A stretch of DNA of 7,904 nucleotides from Nitrososphaeraceae archaeon. GTDB taxonomy: Archaea; Thermoproteota; Nitrososphaeria; Nitrososphaerales; Nitrososphaeraceae. The notes under the pieces are model-generated. The model saw only the letters and a list, made by a program, of their open reading frames with translations, made no database searches and was not told the DNA's origin. Positions 1-6,330 of the stretch are shown one piece after another. The DNA lies in contig JAICQW010000082.1 of assembly GCA_025937665.1 (NCBI GenBank), positions 1-7,904 on the forward strand, given 5' to 3'. How positions within the stretch are numbered: the stretch's first letter is position 1; the number at the start of each line of letters is the position of its first letter. The translations under genes and the position numbers were made by a program.

Positions 1-84
1 AATTATGCTTACAACAAAGCTGATTAATAATATTCCTAAATATCCAAAATCGTCATAAAATGAAAATAATTCATCAATACTCAA
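1..84 (-). CDS. Partial membrane protein, N-terminus only
   Basis: An open frame begins with TTG at 84-82, just after an in-frame TGA, and runs off the left edge after 28 codons. It reads MSIDELFSFYDDFGYLGI and then a strongly hydrophobic stretch (about residues 15-28) that looks like the start of a first transmembrane helix. The pattern of a short amphipathic lead, then Y-L-G-I and a hydrophobic helix, resembles the N-terminus of DedA/VTT-type membrane proteins, but 28 residues are too few to name a family. It lies 25 nt downstream of the proS stop on the same strand, so it is probably the last visible gene of the same operon. No convincing ribosome binding site is visible. The hydrophobic content argues that it is real, but the frame could be chance. 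Confidence 0.45.
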   Translation of the reverse strand, partial: MSIDELFSFYDDFGYLGILLISFVVSII

Positions 85-109
85 TACTTCTCAGAACTTG
101 ATCTCTTTG

Positions 110-1552
110 TTAATATGCTCTACCAAAATACACTTCAATAGTCTCTTGTTTTCCACATCCGATGCATGATGAAATATTATTTTTAGGATTAAATGGCACT
201 ATTCGTATATCTGCTGTTGTCTTTTCCTTGACAAGATCTTCACACTCTCTCTTTCCACACCAACTACATGCCACAAATCCGCCAGAAGTGTCAAGTAATG
301 AGAGTAGCTCTTCTAAGGTTGTAGCGGATCGAGTATTTTCCTGAAGGTGAATCTTTGCTCTATCAAACATGTTTGATTGTATTTTCTCTAAGGTGGACAA
401 GGTTTGGTTAACAAGTTCCTTTTCTGTGACATAAAATCTTTCCTTAGTATCTCTCCTTATCAATTCAACTTTATTTTCTTTAATGTCTCGAAGGCCTACG
501 TTTACTCTTAAAGGCACTCCTTTCATTTCCCAATCATTGAATTTCCAGCCTGACGTATATTCATCTCTATCATCTGTCTGAGCACGAATTTTAGAATCTT
601 TCAATATTTGTTCCAATTCATATGCTTTTTGCTTTACGACAGCCTTACTATCGTCCTTATAAATAGGAACAATAATCACTTGCGTGGGTGAAATCTTTGG
701 TGGCAGTATAAGACCCTTGTCATCTCCATGCACCATAATTATAGCTCCAATTACTCTCCAAGATATTCCCCATGAAGTTTGCCAAACAAATTGCTCCACA
801 GTATCCTTGTTTAGAAATTTTATTTCAAATGGTTTTGAAAAATTTTGACCCAAATGATGGGAAGTGGCCATCTGTAATGCTTTTCCATCTGCCATCAGCG
901 ATTCTAGACAAGTAGTATATTTTGCACCGACGAATTTCTCCTTTTCCGTTTTGAATCCAGAGAGCGTGGGTAGTGCAAGAAATTGTTCTATCAAATTCTT
1001 GTAAATATCAAGTATTACCCTAACCTCTTGGTCGGCCTCATTTTCATCTTTGTGTGCTGTGTGTCCCTCTTGCCAAAGAAATTCTGAATTTCTAATTAGA
1101 GGTTTGGTAGATTTTATTTCAGCTCTTAAGGCACTATTCCAAAAGTTCATTTTTAATGGTAAATCTCTATAGCTTGATATCCACTTTGAGAACATAGAAT
1201 ATGCGATTGTTTCAGAAGTTGGTCTAACTGCCAATTTTTCACCCAGGTCACTATCCCCTGATTTTGTTACCCAAAAAACTTCGGGCATAAATCCGTCAAA
1301 ATGATCCTTTTCTTTAGTAAGGAGGCTTTCTGGTATTAATACTGGAAGGAAACCATTCTTGTGCCCAGTTTTTCTTAACTCGTCATCCAATAACTCTCTA
1401 ATGATTTCCCATATTGCGTAGCCGTATGGTCGAAGTATAATGAAACCTTTACTTGGTGAATAATCTGCTATACTCGATTTGAGTACGCATTGAGTATACC
1501 AATCACTAAAATCATTCGATTTCTTTACAGTTATTCCTATTTCTTTTGTCAA
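110..1552 (-). CDS. proS: Prolyl-tRNA synthetase, archaeal/eukaryotic type
   Basis: It charges tRNA-Pro with proline in the cytoplasm (class II synthetase, EC 6.1.1.15). At 480 aa it has the usual length of the short archaeal-type enzyme, with no bacterial editing insertion. The catalytic core shows RPTSE at residues 110-114, a motif-2 region from R142 to H166 (PLIR, EFLWQEGHTAH), and a motif-3 region ending in GAIIMVHGDDKGL. The anticodon-binding domain follows from about residue 285. The C-terminal zinc-type domain carries C429, C432, C437, C463 and C466, and the chain ends in Tyr, as archaeal ProS does. The start is TTG at 1552: stops lie in frame just upstream and the protein begins KEIGITVKKS, as in relatives. 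W265 directly precedes the motif-3 Arg, where Thr is more usual. It follows the 97-aa gene by 29 nt and is probably co-transcribed with it. Confidence 0.97.
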   Translation of the reverse strand: MTKEIGITVKKSNDFSDWYTQCVLKSSIADYSPSKGFIILRPYGYAIWEIIRELLDDELRKTGHKNGFLPVLIPESLLTKEKDHFDGFMPEVFWVTKSGDSDLGEKLAVRPTSETIAYSMFSKWISSYRDLPLKMNFWNSALRAEIKSTKPLIRNSEFLWQEGHTAHKDENEADQEVRVILDIYKNLIEQFLALPTLSGFKTEKEKFVGAKYTTCLESLMADGKALQMATSHHLGQNFSKPFEIKFLNKDTVEQFVWQTSWGISWRVIGAIIMVHGDDKGLILPPKISPTQVIIVPIYKDDSKAVVKQKAYELEQILKDSKIRAQTDDRDEYTSGWKFNDWEMKGVPLRVNVGLRDIKENKVELIRRDTKERFYVTEKELVNQTLSTLEKIQSNMFDRAKIHLQENTRSATTLEELLSLLDTSGGFVACSWCGKRECEDLVKEKTTADIRIVPFNPKNNISSCIGCGKQETIEVYFGRAY

Positions 1553-1581
1553 GTCACATTACTACAAGATTTTTGCCAAAG

Positions 1582-1875
1582 TTATCCTAATGGTTCTCCC
1601 TTACAATAGACTTTGCCCATAATTCTACTATGAAAGTTACTGCATACATAGCATTGTATGAAACCCAATTCCTTTTCAAAAACTGGGCAATCAACAGCTT
1701 CAAGCTTCATTCGTTTTAACATTTTAGGACTCACGCCTTTTAGCTTTAACTTACCTTTTTCATCCATCATTCCAATGGATTGTAACTCTTTTTTTGCCCT
1801 ATCATCCAGTTTGATGCTTTTCTCCACTGCTTTTATGGGAACGATGAATTTTGTCTCCGGATTTTCCGAACTCAT
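1582..1875 (-). CDS. Four-cysteine small protein upstream of proS
   Basis: I do not recognise this 97-aa protein. The N-terminal two thirds are charged and Lys-rich (residues 15-60, including KGKLKLKGVSPKMLKRMKLE) with no membrane segment. The C-terminal third holds C63, C75, C78 and C91, spaced C-x11-C-x2-C-x12-C, with H82 nearby. This could bind zinc or an iron-sulfur cluster; the sequence does not decide which. The start is ATG at 1875. A TATA-like element centred about 27 nt upstream suggests a leaderless transcript. It is the first gene of a unit with proS, whose start lies 29 nt beyond its stop. That position hints at a link with translation, but this is inference. The cysteine pattern and promoter support a real gene over the opposite-strand frame at 1658-1948. 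Confidence 0.82.
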   Translation of the reverse strand: MSSENPETKFIVPIKAVEKSIKLDDRAKKELQSIGMMDEKGKLKLKGVSPKMLKRMKLEAVDCPVFEKELGFIQCYVCSNFHSRIMGKVYCKGEPLG

Positions 1876-1898
1876 GAATAATAATGGTATTTCCTCCG

Positions 1899-1906
1899 TG
1901 TATATG
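1899..1906 (-). promoter_or_regulatory. TATA-like box for the 97-aa gene and proS
   Basis: On the minus strand the bases read CATATACA, centred about 27 nt before the ATG at 1875. That is the distance expected if transcription starts at the start codon. A GGAGG at 1893-1897 lies 17 nt from the ATG, too far for a normal Shine-Dalgarno, and would fall outside a leaderless transcript. Confidence 0.5.
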
Positions 1907-2026
1907 ATGCTTGCTATCTGTATATTCAGACACTTTGAACTGTGTTAAGAATAATAACACTATAGTTCGTATCAGAACAAATCACAATGTGAAATGATTA
2001 TGTATTTGATATTTATGAAATAGTGT

Positions 2027-2440
2027 GTGGATGATTATTACAGTGCACTTGAATTGAACAAGAACGCTTCCATAGATGAAATAAGGAAATCGTTCAGGAC
2101 ACTTGCATTGAAGTACCATCCGGACAAAAATAAGGTTGAAGGCTCAAAGGAAAAATTTATGAAAATTGTTGAAGCATATGAAGTCTTGTCCGACGCTAGT
2201 GGAAAGAAAAATTATGATGAATCAATTACCATAAAAAAGAATAAACCCAAATACGATTTCACTTGGACACCTTCAGCTGATTTCGAAGAAGTTTACAGTT
2301 ACTCAAGAATAAAAAACACATACGTAGGAGGAGGGATATGGGACATTGGTGAAAAGGCCACTAAATCAATGTGGAAGGCAACAATCATACTTCTTGCTTC
2401 ACTGGCGTCAATGGCTCTGGTAATACTGTTCCTTCCGTAG
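2027..2440 (+). CDS. J-domain protein with C-terminal membrane anchor
   Basis: This 137-aa protein would stimulate an Hsp70 (DnaK) ATPase. Residues 1-65 form a J domain: DYYSALELNKNAS, the helix-II region up to LALKYHPDKN, the catalytic HPD triad at 31-33, then EAYEVLSD and the NYDE end of helix IV. The Gly/Phe region, zinc fingers and substrate-binding domains of full DnaJ are absent. A short polar linker follows, then a hydrophobic helix at about 118-136 ending one residue before the C-terminus. This predicts a tail-anchored protein with the J domain in the cytoplasm. The start is GTG at 2027, because an in-frame TAG lies at 2021-2023. It is divergent from the 97-aa gene and convergent with the small membrane protein, so it stands alone. 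It should not be named dnaJ, since it lacks most of that protein. Confidence 0.9.
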   Translation: MDDYYSALELNKNASIDEIRKSFRTLALKYHPDKNKVEGSKEKFMKIVEAYEVLSDASGKKNYDESITIKKNKPKYDFTWTPSADFEEVYSYSRIKNTYVGGGIWDIGEKATKSMWKATIILLASLASMALVILFLP

Positions 2441-2451
2441 ATACGTATACC

Positions 2452-2655
2452 CTAGTCCCTTTTACCCTTATTTGATAATTTCTCTTTATTCTTTTTACGG
2501 TATTTATACCAAAAAAATGCTGCAAGGGCTAGATTTGCAATAGAAGCGAACAGGAAAATCGGCGAATTTATTTGAACAAAAATGACCATTCCATAAATTC
2601 CGAGAATAGTTGCAATGATGGAAATTACCTTTAACTGATTGCTAGATATTGGCAA
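2452..2655 (-). CDS. Small two-helix membrane protein, unknown function
   Basis: I do not recognise this 67-aa protein. It has two hydrophobic segments (about residues 9-27 and 31-49) separated by a short polar turn (QINSP). A strongly basic tail follows (YKYRKKNKEKLSNKGKRD), which by the positive-inside rule should face the cytoplasm and place both termini there. The start is TTG at 2655; an in-frame TGA lies three codons upstream, and the next Met (residue 23) is inside the first helix. A TATA-like box about 26 nt before the TTG supports this start and a leaderless mRNA. It lies 36 nt after the nadE stop but with its own promoter. Its 3' end is 11 bp from the end of the J-domain gene, which also encodes a small membrane protein. 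Any functional link between the two is a guess. Confidence 0.7.
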   Translation of the reverse strand: MPISSNQLKVISIIATILGIYGMVIFVQINSPIFLFASIANLALAAFFWYKYRKKNKEKLSNKGKRD

Positions 2656-2676
2656 TCTTATTCAAAGCTTTTTAAC

Positions 2677-2686
2677 AATATAAAAG
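2677..2686 (-). promoter_or_regulatory. TATA-like box for the 67-aa membrane protein
   Basis: On the minus strand this reads CTTTTATATT, centred about 26 nt before the TTG at 2655. This is the spacing expected for an archaeal promoter whose transcript begins at the start codon. It sits in the short gap after nadE. Confidence 0.55.
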
Positions 2687-2691
2687 TCAAA

Positions 2692-3456
2692 CTAAAATGG
2701 GTTGCAGACTGGTATATGTTCCCTCTTGTGTCTAGACTTTCTAACCAAATCACTTACTATCTTTATTTTCTTCTTACTCAAGGCACACTTATCTAAATCA
2801 CCATCAAGAATGAATTGCAAAATTGTATCAATTTCATAATATGTAAGCCCAAGTTCTTTTTCTGCCACATGTCCCTTCCATAATCTGGGACTGCTTGGCT
2901 GATTAGTTATCTTTTCAGAAAGTCCCAATTTTTTTCCCAACATCCTGACTTGCGTCTTGAATAATCCTCCTATTGGAAGCATGTCCGCAGCACCATCTCC
3001 AAATTTTGTAAAATAACCAATCATCATTTCACTCTTATCTGAGGTTCCTAACACCAGCAGGTTTCCTGTACCTGCATAATGAAATAGTAGAGCCATTCGG
3101 AGCCTAGCTGAAAGATTTCCAGCAGAGAGTTTATCGGTCGGCAAGTTTCTTAGCAGCGTTTTTTTTACTCCTTCAAAATGAATTTCCTTATATCTGATTT
3201 TCAATTTCTGAGCCAGCTCTAAAGCATTGTCAACGTCTATTTGTGGCGTAAATCCTCTTTCTGGCATAATAAGGCCAATTATTCTATTCTTATCAAGTGC
3301 TTTGGCTGCTAACACAAGGCAAACAGAAGAGTCAAGGCCACCACTTAATCCTATTACTACGCCACTTTTGTTTCTGGATTCTACATTTTCTGAGATGAAT
3401 TTTGTAATTCGAAGTGTTATTTTTTCGTAGTCCAGAGAATTAAGTTCTTGTGACAT
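2692..3456 (-). CDS. nadE: NH3-dependent NAD+ synthetase
   Basis: It converts deamido-NAD+ (nicotinate adenine dinucleotide), ATP and ammonia to NAD+, AMP and PPi, the last step of NAD synthesis (EC 6.3.1.5). At 254 aa it has only the synthetase domain, with no nitrilase-like glutaminase domain, so ammonia is the predicted nitrogen donor. The PP-loop SGGLDSS is at residues 38-44. GNLSARLR at 113-120, GTSDKSE at 137-143 and YFTKFGDGAAD at 148-158 are family hallmarks for binding ATP and deamido-NAD. The start is ATG at 3456, only 2 nt after the thrC stop (TAG-GA-ATG), so the two are almost certainly co-transcribed and perhaps translationally coupled. Both pathways draw on aspartate, as archaeal NAD synthesis usually begins from aspartate. 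Nothing appears missing. Confidence 0.97.
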   Translation of the reverse strand: MSQELNSLDYEKITLRITKFISENVESRNKSGVVIGLSGGLDSSVCLVLAAKALDKNRIIGLIMPERGFTPQIDVDNALELAQKLKIRYKEIHFEGVKKTLLRNLPTDKLSAGNLSARLRMALLFHYAGTGNLLVLGTSDKSEMMIGYFTKFGDGAADMLPIGGLFKTQVRMLGKKLGLSEKITNQPSSPRLWKGHVAEKELGLTYYEIDTILQFILDGDLDKCALSKKKIKIVSDLVRKSRHKREHIPVCNPF

Positions 3457-3458
3457 TC

Positions 3459-4808
3459 CTATTTTGCCACAGGTGGCTTGGAAAAAGTATTGTTACGATT
3501 CAAATGATATTCAATAGATAACTTGGGATCTTTTTGTTTACCTGTCAATATTCCTACTACTACATCGTCCTTCTTAATTATCTCCTGTTGCCTTAGTTTT
3601 CTTATTCCCGCAGGTACAGCGCCCGATGCCATCTCACAGTCAAAACCGTTCAAACCAACTAATGCCATTCCATCACTCATTTCTTGATCGGAAACTTGCA
3701 TAACTATCCCATTAGTAAAATCTATCGATCTTAATGCCTTGATTAAGTTTGCAGGCTTGCCAATTTGAATTGCAGTAGCTTTTGTATGAGGTTTGACACC
3801 TTCCTTGTCTTTTTCTTTATAATAGTCATTGATCAAGCTGATGTCTGGCCTTCCGCTGTTCCAAGTTAGTTTTTCTCCGCCGAACAGTCCGTTTGTCAAT
3901 TCATAAAAGGTATTAGCACCTTCAGCATTTACAACCAACATTCTTGGAATTTTTTTTATCCATCCAAGATTGTAAAGTTCAATTAACGCCTTTCCACAAC
4001 TGGAGGTATTACCCAATGCACCACCCGGATAAACAATCCAATCTGGTGGATTCCAATCTAGATATTCTAGTGCTCTGTATATGATTGTCTTTTGTCCTTC
4101 AATTCTAAATGGGTTAATTGAGTTTACAGTGTAAGCTCCCACCTGCAGTGCCTCTTTTAGTGAATATGTTAGGGCGTCGTCGAAATTGCCATCGACTTCA
4201 ATAACCTGTGCCCCGAACTGAAATGCTTGGCCAAGTTTTCCAGGTGCAATTTCTCCTTTGGGTACGAAAACTTCACACTCAATATTCTCATTTGCAGCAT
4301 ACATTGCAGCAGATGCTGACGTATTTCCGGTGGATGCACAAATGATTCTATTCATGTTAATCATTTTCGCGTGTGTTACGGCAGTCGACATTCCATTATC
4401 CTTAAAGGATCCGCTAGGATTGTACCCTTCTGGTTGCAATAATAGAGAATCGTTATCAACTAGAGCATATTCTGATACTTTTTTCATTTTATAAGGTTTG
4501 GACTGCCTTCCTTCAGAACCATCAAGAGAGACCAGAACTCTTGAACATTCTTCAAGATCTTCTGTGTCCAAATACGCAAAATTGATTAATTCTCGAAATC
4601 TCCACACGCCACTTTCATTGTAAATATTTCCTCCATGATTTCTACGCTGATAAAATACGTGGATTAGCTCACGCGAGTAATTGTATTGATAAATAATATC
4701 CAAAAATGAACCGCATTTGCAAACTAATGTGCTATTATTGATTTCATAAGTGAGATTACATGAAGGGTTTATGCATTTTTTGAAGGGATTGCTCCCCATA
4801 CCAGTCAT
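3459..4808 (-). CDS. thrC: Threonine synthase
   Basis: This PLP enzyme turns O-phosphohomoserine into threonine (EC 4.2.3.1), the last step of the threonine branch of the aspartate pathway. Length is 449 aa. Residues 10-33 hold C12, C17, C30 and C32, a small zinc-ribbon-like N-terminus seen in many archaeal and bacterial ThrC proteins. The PLP lysine is K136 in NPSGSFKD. GNTSASAA follows, a substrate-contacting loop, and GGALGNTSS is the glycine-rich phosphate loop for PLP. The ATG at 4808 is used here; an in-frame ATG three codons on (4799) is an alternative. It precedes nadE by 2 nt and follows the AsnB-like gene by 67 nt, a gap that contains possible TATA elements. A related threonine dehydratase or cysteate synthase is less likely given the length and the N-terminal cysteines. 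Confidence 0.95.
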   Translation of the reverse strand: MTGMGSNPFKKCINPSCNLTYEINNSTLVCKCGSFLDIIYQYNYSRELIHVFYQRRNHGGNIYNESGVWRFRELINFAYLDTEDLEECSRVLVSLDGSEGRQSKPYKMKKVSEYALVDNDSLLLQPEGYNPSGSFKDNGMSTAVTHAKMINMNRIICASTGNTSASAAMYAANENIECEVFVPKGEIAPGKLGQAFQFGAQVIEVDGNFDDALTYSLKEALQVGAYTVNSINPFRIEGQKTIIYRALEYLDWNPPDWIVYPGGALGNTSSCGKALIELYNLGWIKKIPRMLVVNAEGANTFYELTNGLFGGEKLTWNSGRPDISLINDYYKEKDKEGVKPHTKATAIQIGKPANLIKALRSIDFTNGIVMQVSDQEMSDGMALVGLNGFDCEMASGAVPAGIRKLRQQEIIKKDDVVVGILTGKQKDPKLSIEYHLNRNNTFSKPPVAK

Positions 4809-4830
4809 GAATTATTTGCTGAAAAAAAAG

Positions 4831-4857
4831 ATATTTAGACGTTTATGGGATTTATAA
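4831..4857 (-). promoter_or_regulatory. Probable thrC-nadE promoter region
   Basis: Two TATA-like elements precede thrC on the minus strand. One is CTAAATAT at 4838-4831, about 26 nt before the ATG (leaderless). The other is TTATAAA at 4857-4851, about 45 nt before, which would give a leader of roughly 20 nt. The second is flanked by GGG and CCC. The sequence alone does not say which is used. Confidence 0.45.
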
Positions 4858-4875
4858 CCCAATACATAAAAGAAT

Positions 4876-5823
4876 TCACCTGGGCGGGAAAGCACCACAC
4901 GTATAGCAGTATTTAGGGTATGTTAAAGGGGCGCTACAGAATAAGCACCTAGATGAATTGCAACTCTCATTTTTTGGAGATCCGAAAAGTGATTTGTATA
5001 TTCTATAATAATAAAGATGCTCCTTATCTCGCACTTTCACCTTTTCATGTGCCAAAATTTTTGATTCTTTGGCAAATTCCTCATCATCGATAAGCCTATA
5101 AAATTTATTTGAAATTTGTTCAAACCCTGAACCTTGCTCCAGTGCCATCTTATTTCTCCACACAATTGTGCCAAGTTCCTTAGCAAATGATGTTCTTAAA
5201 ATGAATTTACCCCAGTTTTTATCTTCATGATAGCCCACCTTTTCAGTTATATCCATCGAGACAGCAAGATCGTACAAAGGCTTTTCCAGATAGGGTGTGT
5301 TTACCATCACTCCCAATCCTTTTCCTATTCTAATTGAGGAAAACCTCATTATTTTCCAAAGATTATCCAAAATCATCTGCAGTTTTTTCAGATCTCCAAA
5401 ATATCTTTGCAGGTAATTGTACCCAGCAAATAATTCGTCTGCACCATCACCTGTGACTATGCTTCTGTATCCAGCATGTCTAGCCTCTTTTATCCCAAAA
5501 AAAATTACTGAAGAATTTCTTATTTCTAGAGGATCAAAAGTTTTGAAAGTTTTGATTATTTTTGGAACTACCTTTATAATATCGTCAAAATCAACGATGC
5601 ATTCAACATGATTATCGCTATATTTTTTTGCGACATCCTTTGCATACTTTAGATCTTGTGAATTGAGTCCCAATGAAGTTACAATACTCAATCTAGGTCT
5701 CATAAGATAACATAATATGCTACTATCTAATCCACCAGACAAAAGTAGAGAGCTGTCATGATACTTACTTGTAATTTTCTTTAATTGCCTTTTTAATAGA
5801 CTCTGCGTAGAAGACGATGACAA
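4876..5823 (-). CDS. Glutaminase-less asparagine synthase-like protein with C-terminal zinc ribbon
   Basis: This 315-aa protein matches the C-terminal synthetase half of AsnB. It has the PP-loop SGGLDSS at 29-35, TGDGADELFAGY at 124-135, a TPYLEKPLYDLAVSM segment, and a GKFILR...VWRNKMALEQGSG segment. These point to adenylation of an aspartate-like carboxylate and attack by ammonia. The N-terminal Ntn glutaminase domain (which would begin Met-Cys) is absent, so free NH3 or a separate glutaminase must supply nitrogen. An extra C-terminal knuckle pair, C293-x2-C296-x9-C306-x2-C309 plus C288, looks like a zinc ribbon and is not part of standard AsnB. The start is TTG at 5823; no ATG or GTG lies between it and the upstream in-frame TAG, and the PP-loop precedes the first internal Met. 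It sits between the wHTH gene and thrC. Asparagine synthesis is the best guess; amidation of another carboxylate is possible. Confidence 0.88.
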   Translation of the reverse strand: MSSSSTQSLLKRQLKKITSKYHDSSLLLSGGLDSSILCYLMRPRLSIVTSLGLNSQDLKYAKDVAKKYSDNHVECIVDFDDIIKVVPKIIKTFKTFDPLEIRNSSVIFFGIKEARHAGYRSIVTGDGADELFAGYNYLQRYFGDLKKLQMILDNLWKIMRFSSIRIGKGLGVMVNTPYLEKPLYDLAVSMDITEKVGYHEDKNWGKFILRTSFAKELGTIVWRNKMALEQGSGFEQISNKFYRLIDDEEFAKESKILAHEKVKVRDKEHLYYYRIYKSLFGSPKNESCNSSRCLFCSAPLTYPKYCYTCGAFPPR

Positions 5824-5841
5824 TGTGTTATAGAAAAATGC

Positions 5842-5852
5842 GTATATTATGC
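5842..5852 (-). promoter_or_regulatory. TATA-like box for the AsnB-like gene
   Basis: On the minus strand the bases read GCATAATATAC, centred about 24 nt before the TTG at 5823. This fits a leaderless or near-leaderless transcript separate from that of the wHTH gene 59 nt upstream. Read-through from that gene is also possible. Confidence 0.45.
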
Positions 5853-5882
5853 ATAAAAATTTGGCTATAGGAAACTAAATAT

Positions 5883-6131
5883 CTATCTCATACCGGTGCT
5901 AGCATTATGCTCACGTAATAACTCTAAACCTTCATTTGTTATGTGATATTGCTTCGATTTTTTAATGACATATCGAACCATTCTCCCTAGATGATAGTAG
6001 ATAGAACCTGTAGACAGGTCTGTTGCATATTTTATTTGAGAAAACCCCGCCGCCCCATTGCTATCAACAATGGCCTGTAAAATTTTAATCCTTGTTCTCC
6101 TGGCACGGAGCTGCGTCTCACCTATCAACAA
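5883..6131 (-). CDS. Small winged-helix DNA-binding regulator
   Basis: This 82-aa protein is essentially one winged-helix domain of the ArsR-like fold. A basic first helix (RARRTRIKILQAIVDS, about 9-24) is followed by the helix-turn-helix: FSQIKYATDL, a turn at STG, then the recognition helix SIYYHLGRMV at about 43-52. The wing is YVIKKSKQYHIT, and NEGLELLREH forms the last helix. There is no metal-binding cysteine cluster and no effector domain, so the signal it senses is unknown. Two tandem TTG codons (6131 and 6128) can each be the start; an in-frame TAA lies upstream and no ATG or GTG intervenes. It lies 59 nt upstream of the AsnB-like gene on the same strand, and shares a divergent 199-bp control region with the YHS gene. 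Either neighbour, or its own promoter, could be its target; this is inference. Confidence 0.85.
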   Translation of the reverse strand: MLIGETQLRARRTRIKILQAIVDSNGAAGFSQIKYATDLSTGSIYYHLGRMVRYVIKKSKQYHITNEGLELLREHNASTGMR

Positions 6132-6280
6132 AAATTTTATGTAAATAAATTATTTATGCCTTTCTGAGTAAATATTTTAAAATAATTGCGAAACTAATTG
6201 TAGCACATACTATTATTTAACAATTCAGAACTTTCTGGTTGAAGTTTTTCTTGTTGTATTCATAACTGATAGATGACGTA

Positions 6281-6296
6281 GTGTTTTAGGGAACAC
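6281..6296. repeat. Inverted repeat next to the YHS TATA box
   Basis: GTGTT and AACAC form 5-bp perfect arms around a 6-bp centre (TTAGGG). The element ends 1 bp before the TATA box of the YHS gene, where a repressor or activator, or the BRE-binding TFB, would contact DNA. It is a candidate operator, but arms this short can arise by chance in AT-rich sequence. Confidence 0.35.
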
Positions 6297-6297
6297 A

Positions 6298-6305
6298 ATA
6301 TAAAT
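6298..6305 (+). promoter_or_regulatory. TATA box for the YHS-domain gene
   Basis: The sequence ATATAAAT is a strong archaeal TATA match centred about 29 nt before the ATG at 6331, giving a leader of only a few nucleotides or none. Immediately around it, AACACAATATA occurs twice as an exact 11-bp direct repeat (6292-6302 and 6309-6319, a 17-bp step), so there may be two overlapping TATA elements or two protein sites. Confidence 0.6.
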
Positions 6306-6330
6306 AGAAACACAATATAGTAAAAGAATA

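Larger units (their letters stand above)
6132..6330. promoter_or_regulatory. Divergent control region between the wHTH gene and the YHS gene
   Basis: This 199-bp gene-free stretch is very AT-rich. On the left it holds TATA-like runs for the minus-strand wHTH gene (for example AAATAATTTATTTA around 6143-6157). The right end holds an inverted repeat, a TATA box and a direct repeat in front of the YHS gene, listed separately. I see no credible small ORF or RNA gene in the middle. Confidence 0.5.

Noticed and set aside
162..344. 60-aa plus-strand frame, and similar frames at 3227-3430, 4258-4494, 5417-5611 and 7007-7306
   Set aside because: Each is antisense to a confidently identified enzyme (proS, nadE, thrC, AsnB-like, rpiA) and shows no motif of its own.
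1893..1897. GGAGG on the minus strand as a ribosome binding site for the 97-aa gene
   Set aside because: It is 17 nt from the ATG and lies between the TATA box and the predicted transcript start.
1658..1948. 96-aa open frame on the plus strand
   Set aside because: It lies opposite the 97-aa gene, whose cysteine pattern, ATG and TATA box are better supported; its Ser/Phe-rich composition is typical of an antisense shadow.
2499..2510. Inverted repeat GGTAT-TT-ATACC
   Set aside because: It lies inside the coding sequence of the 67-aa protein and is explained by its Tyr/Lys codons.
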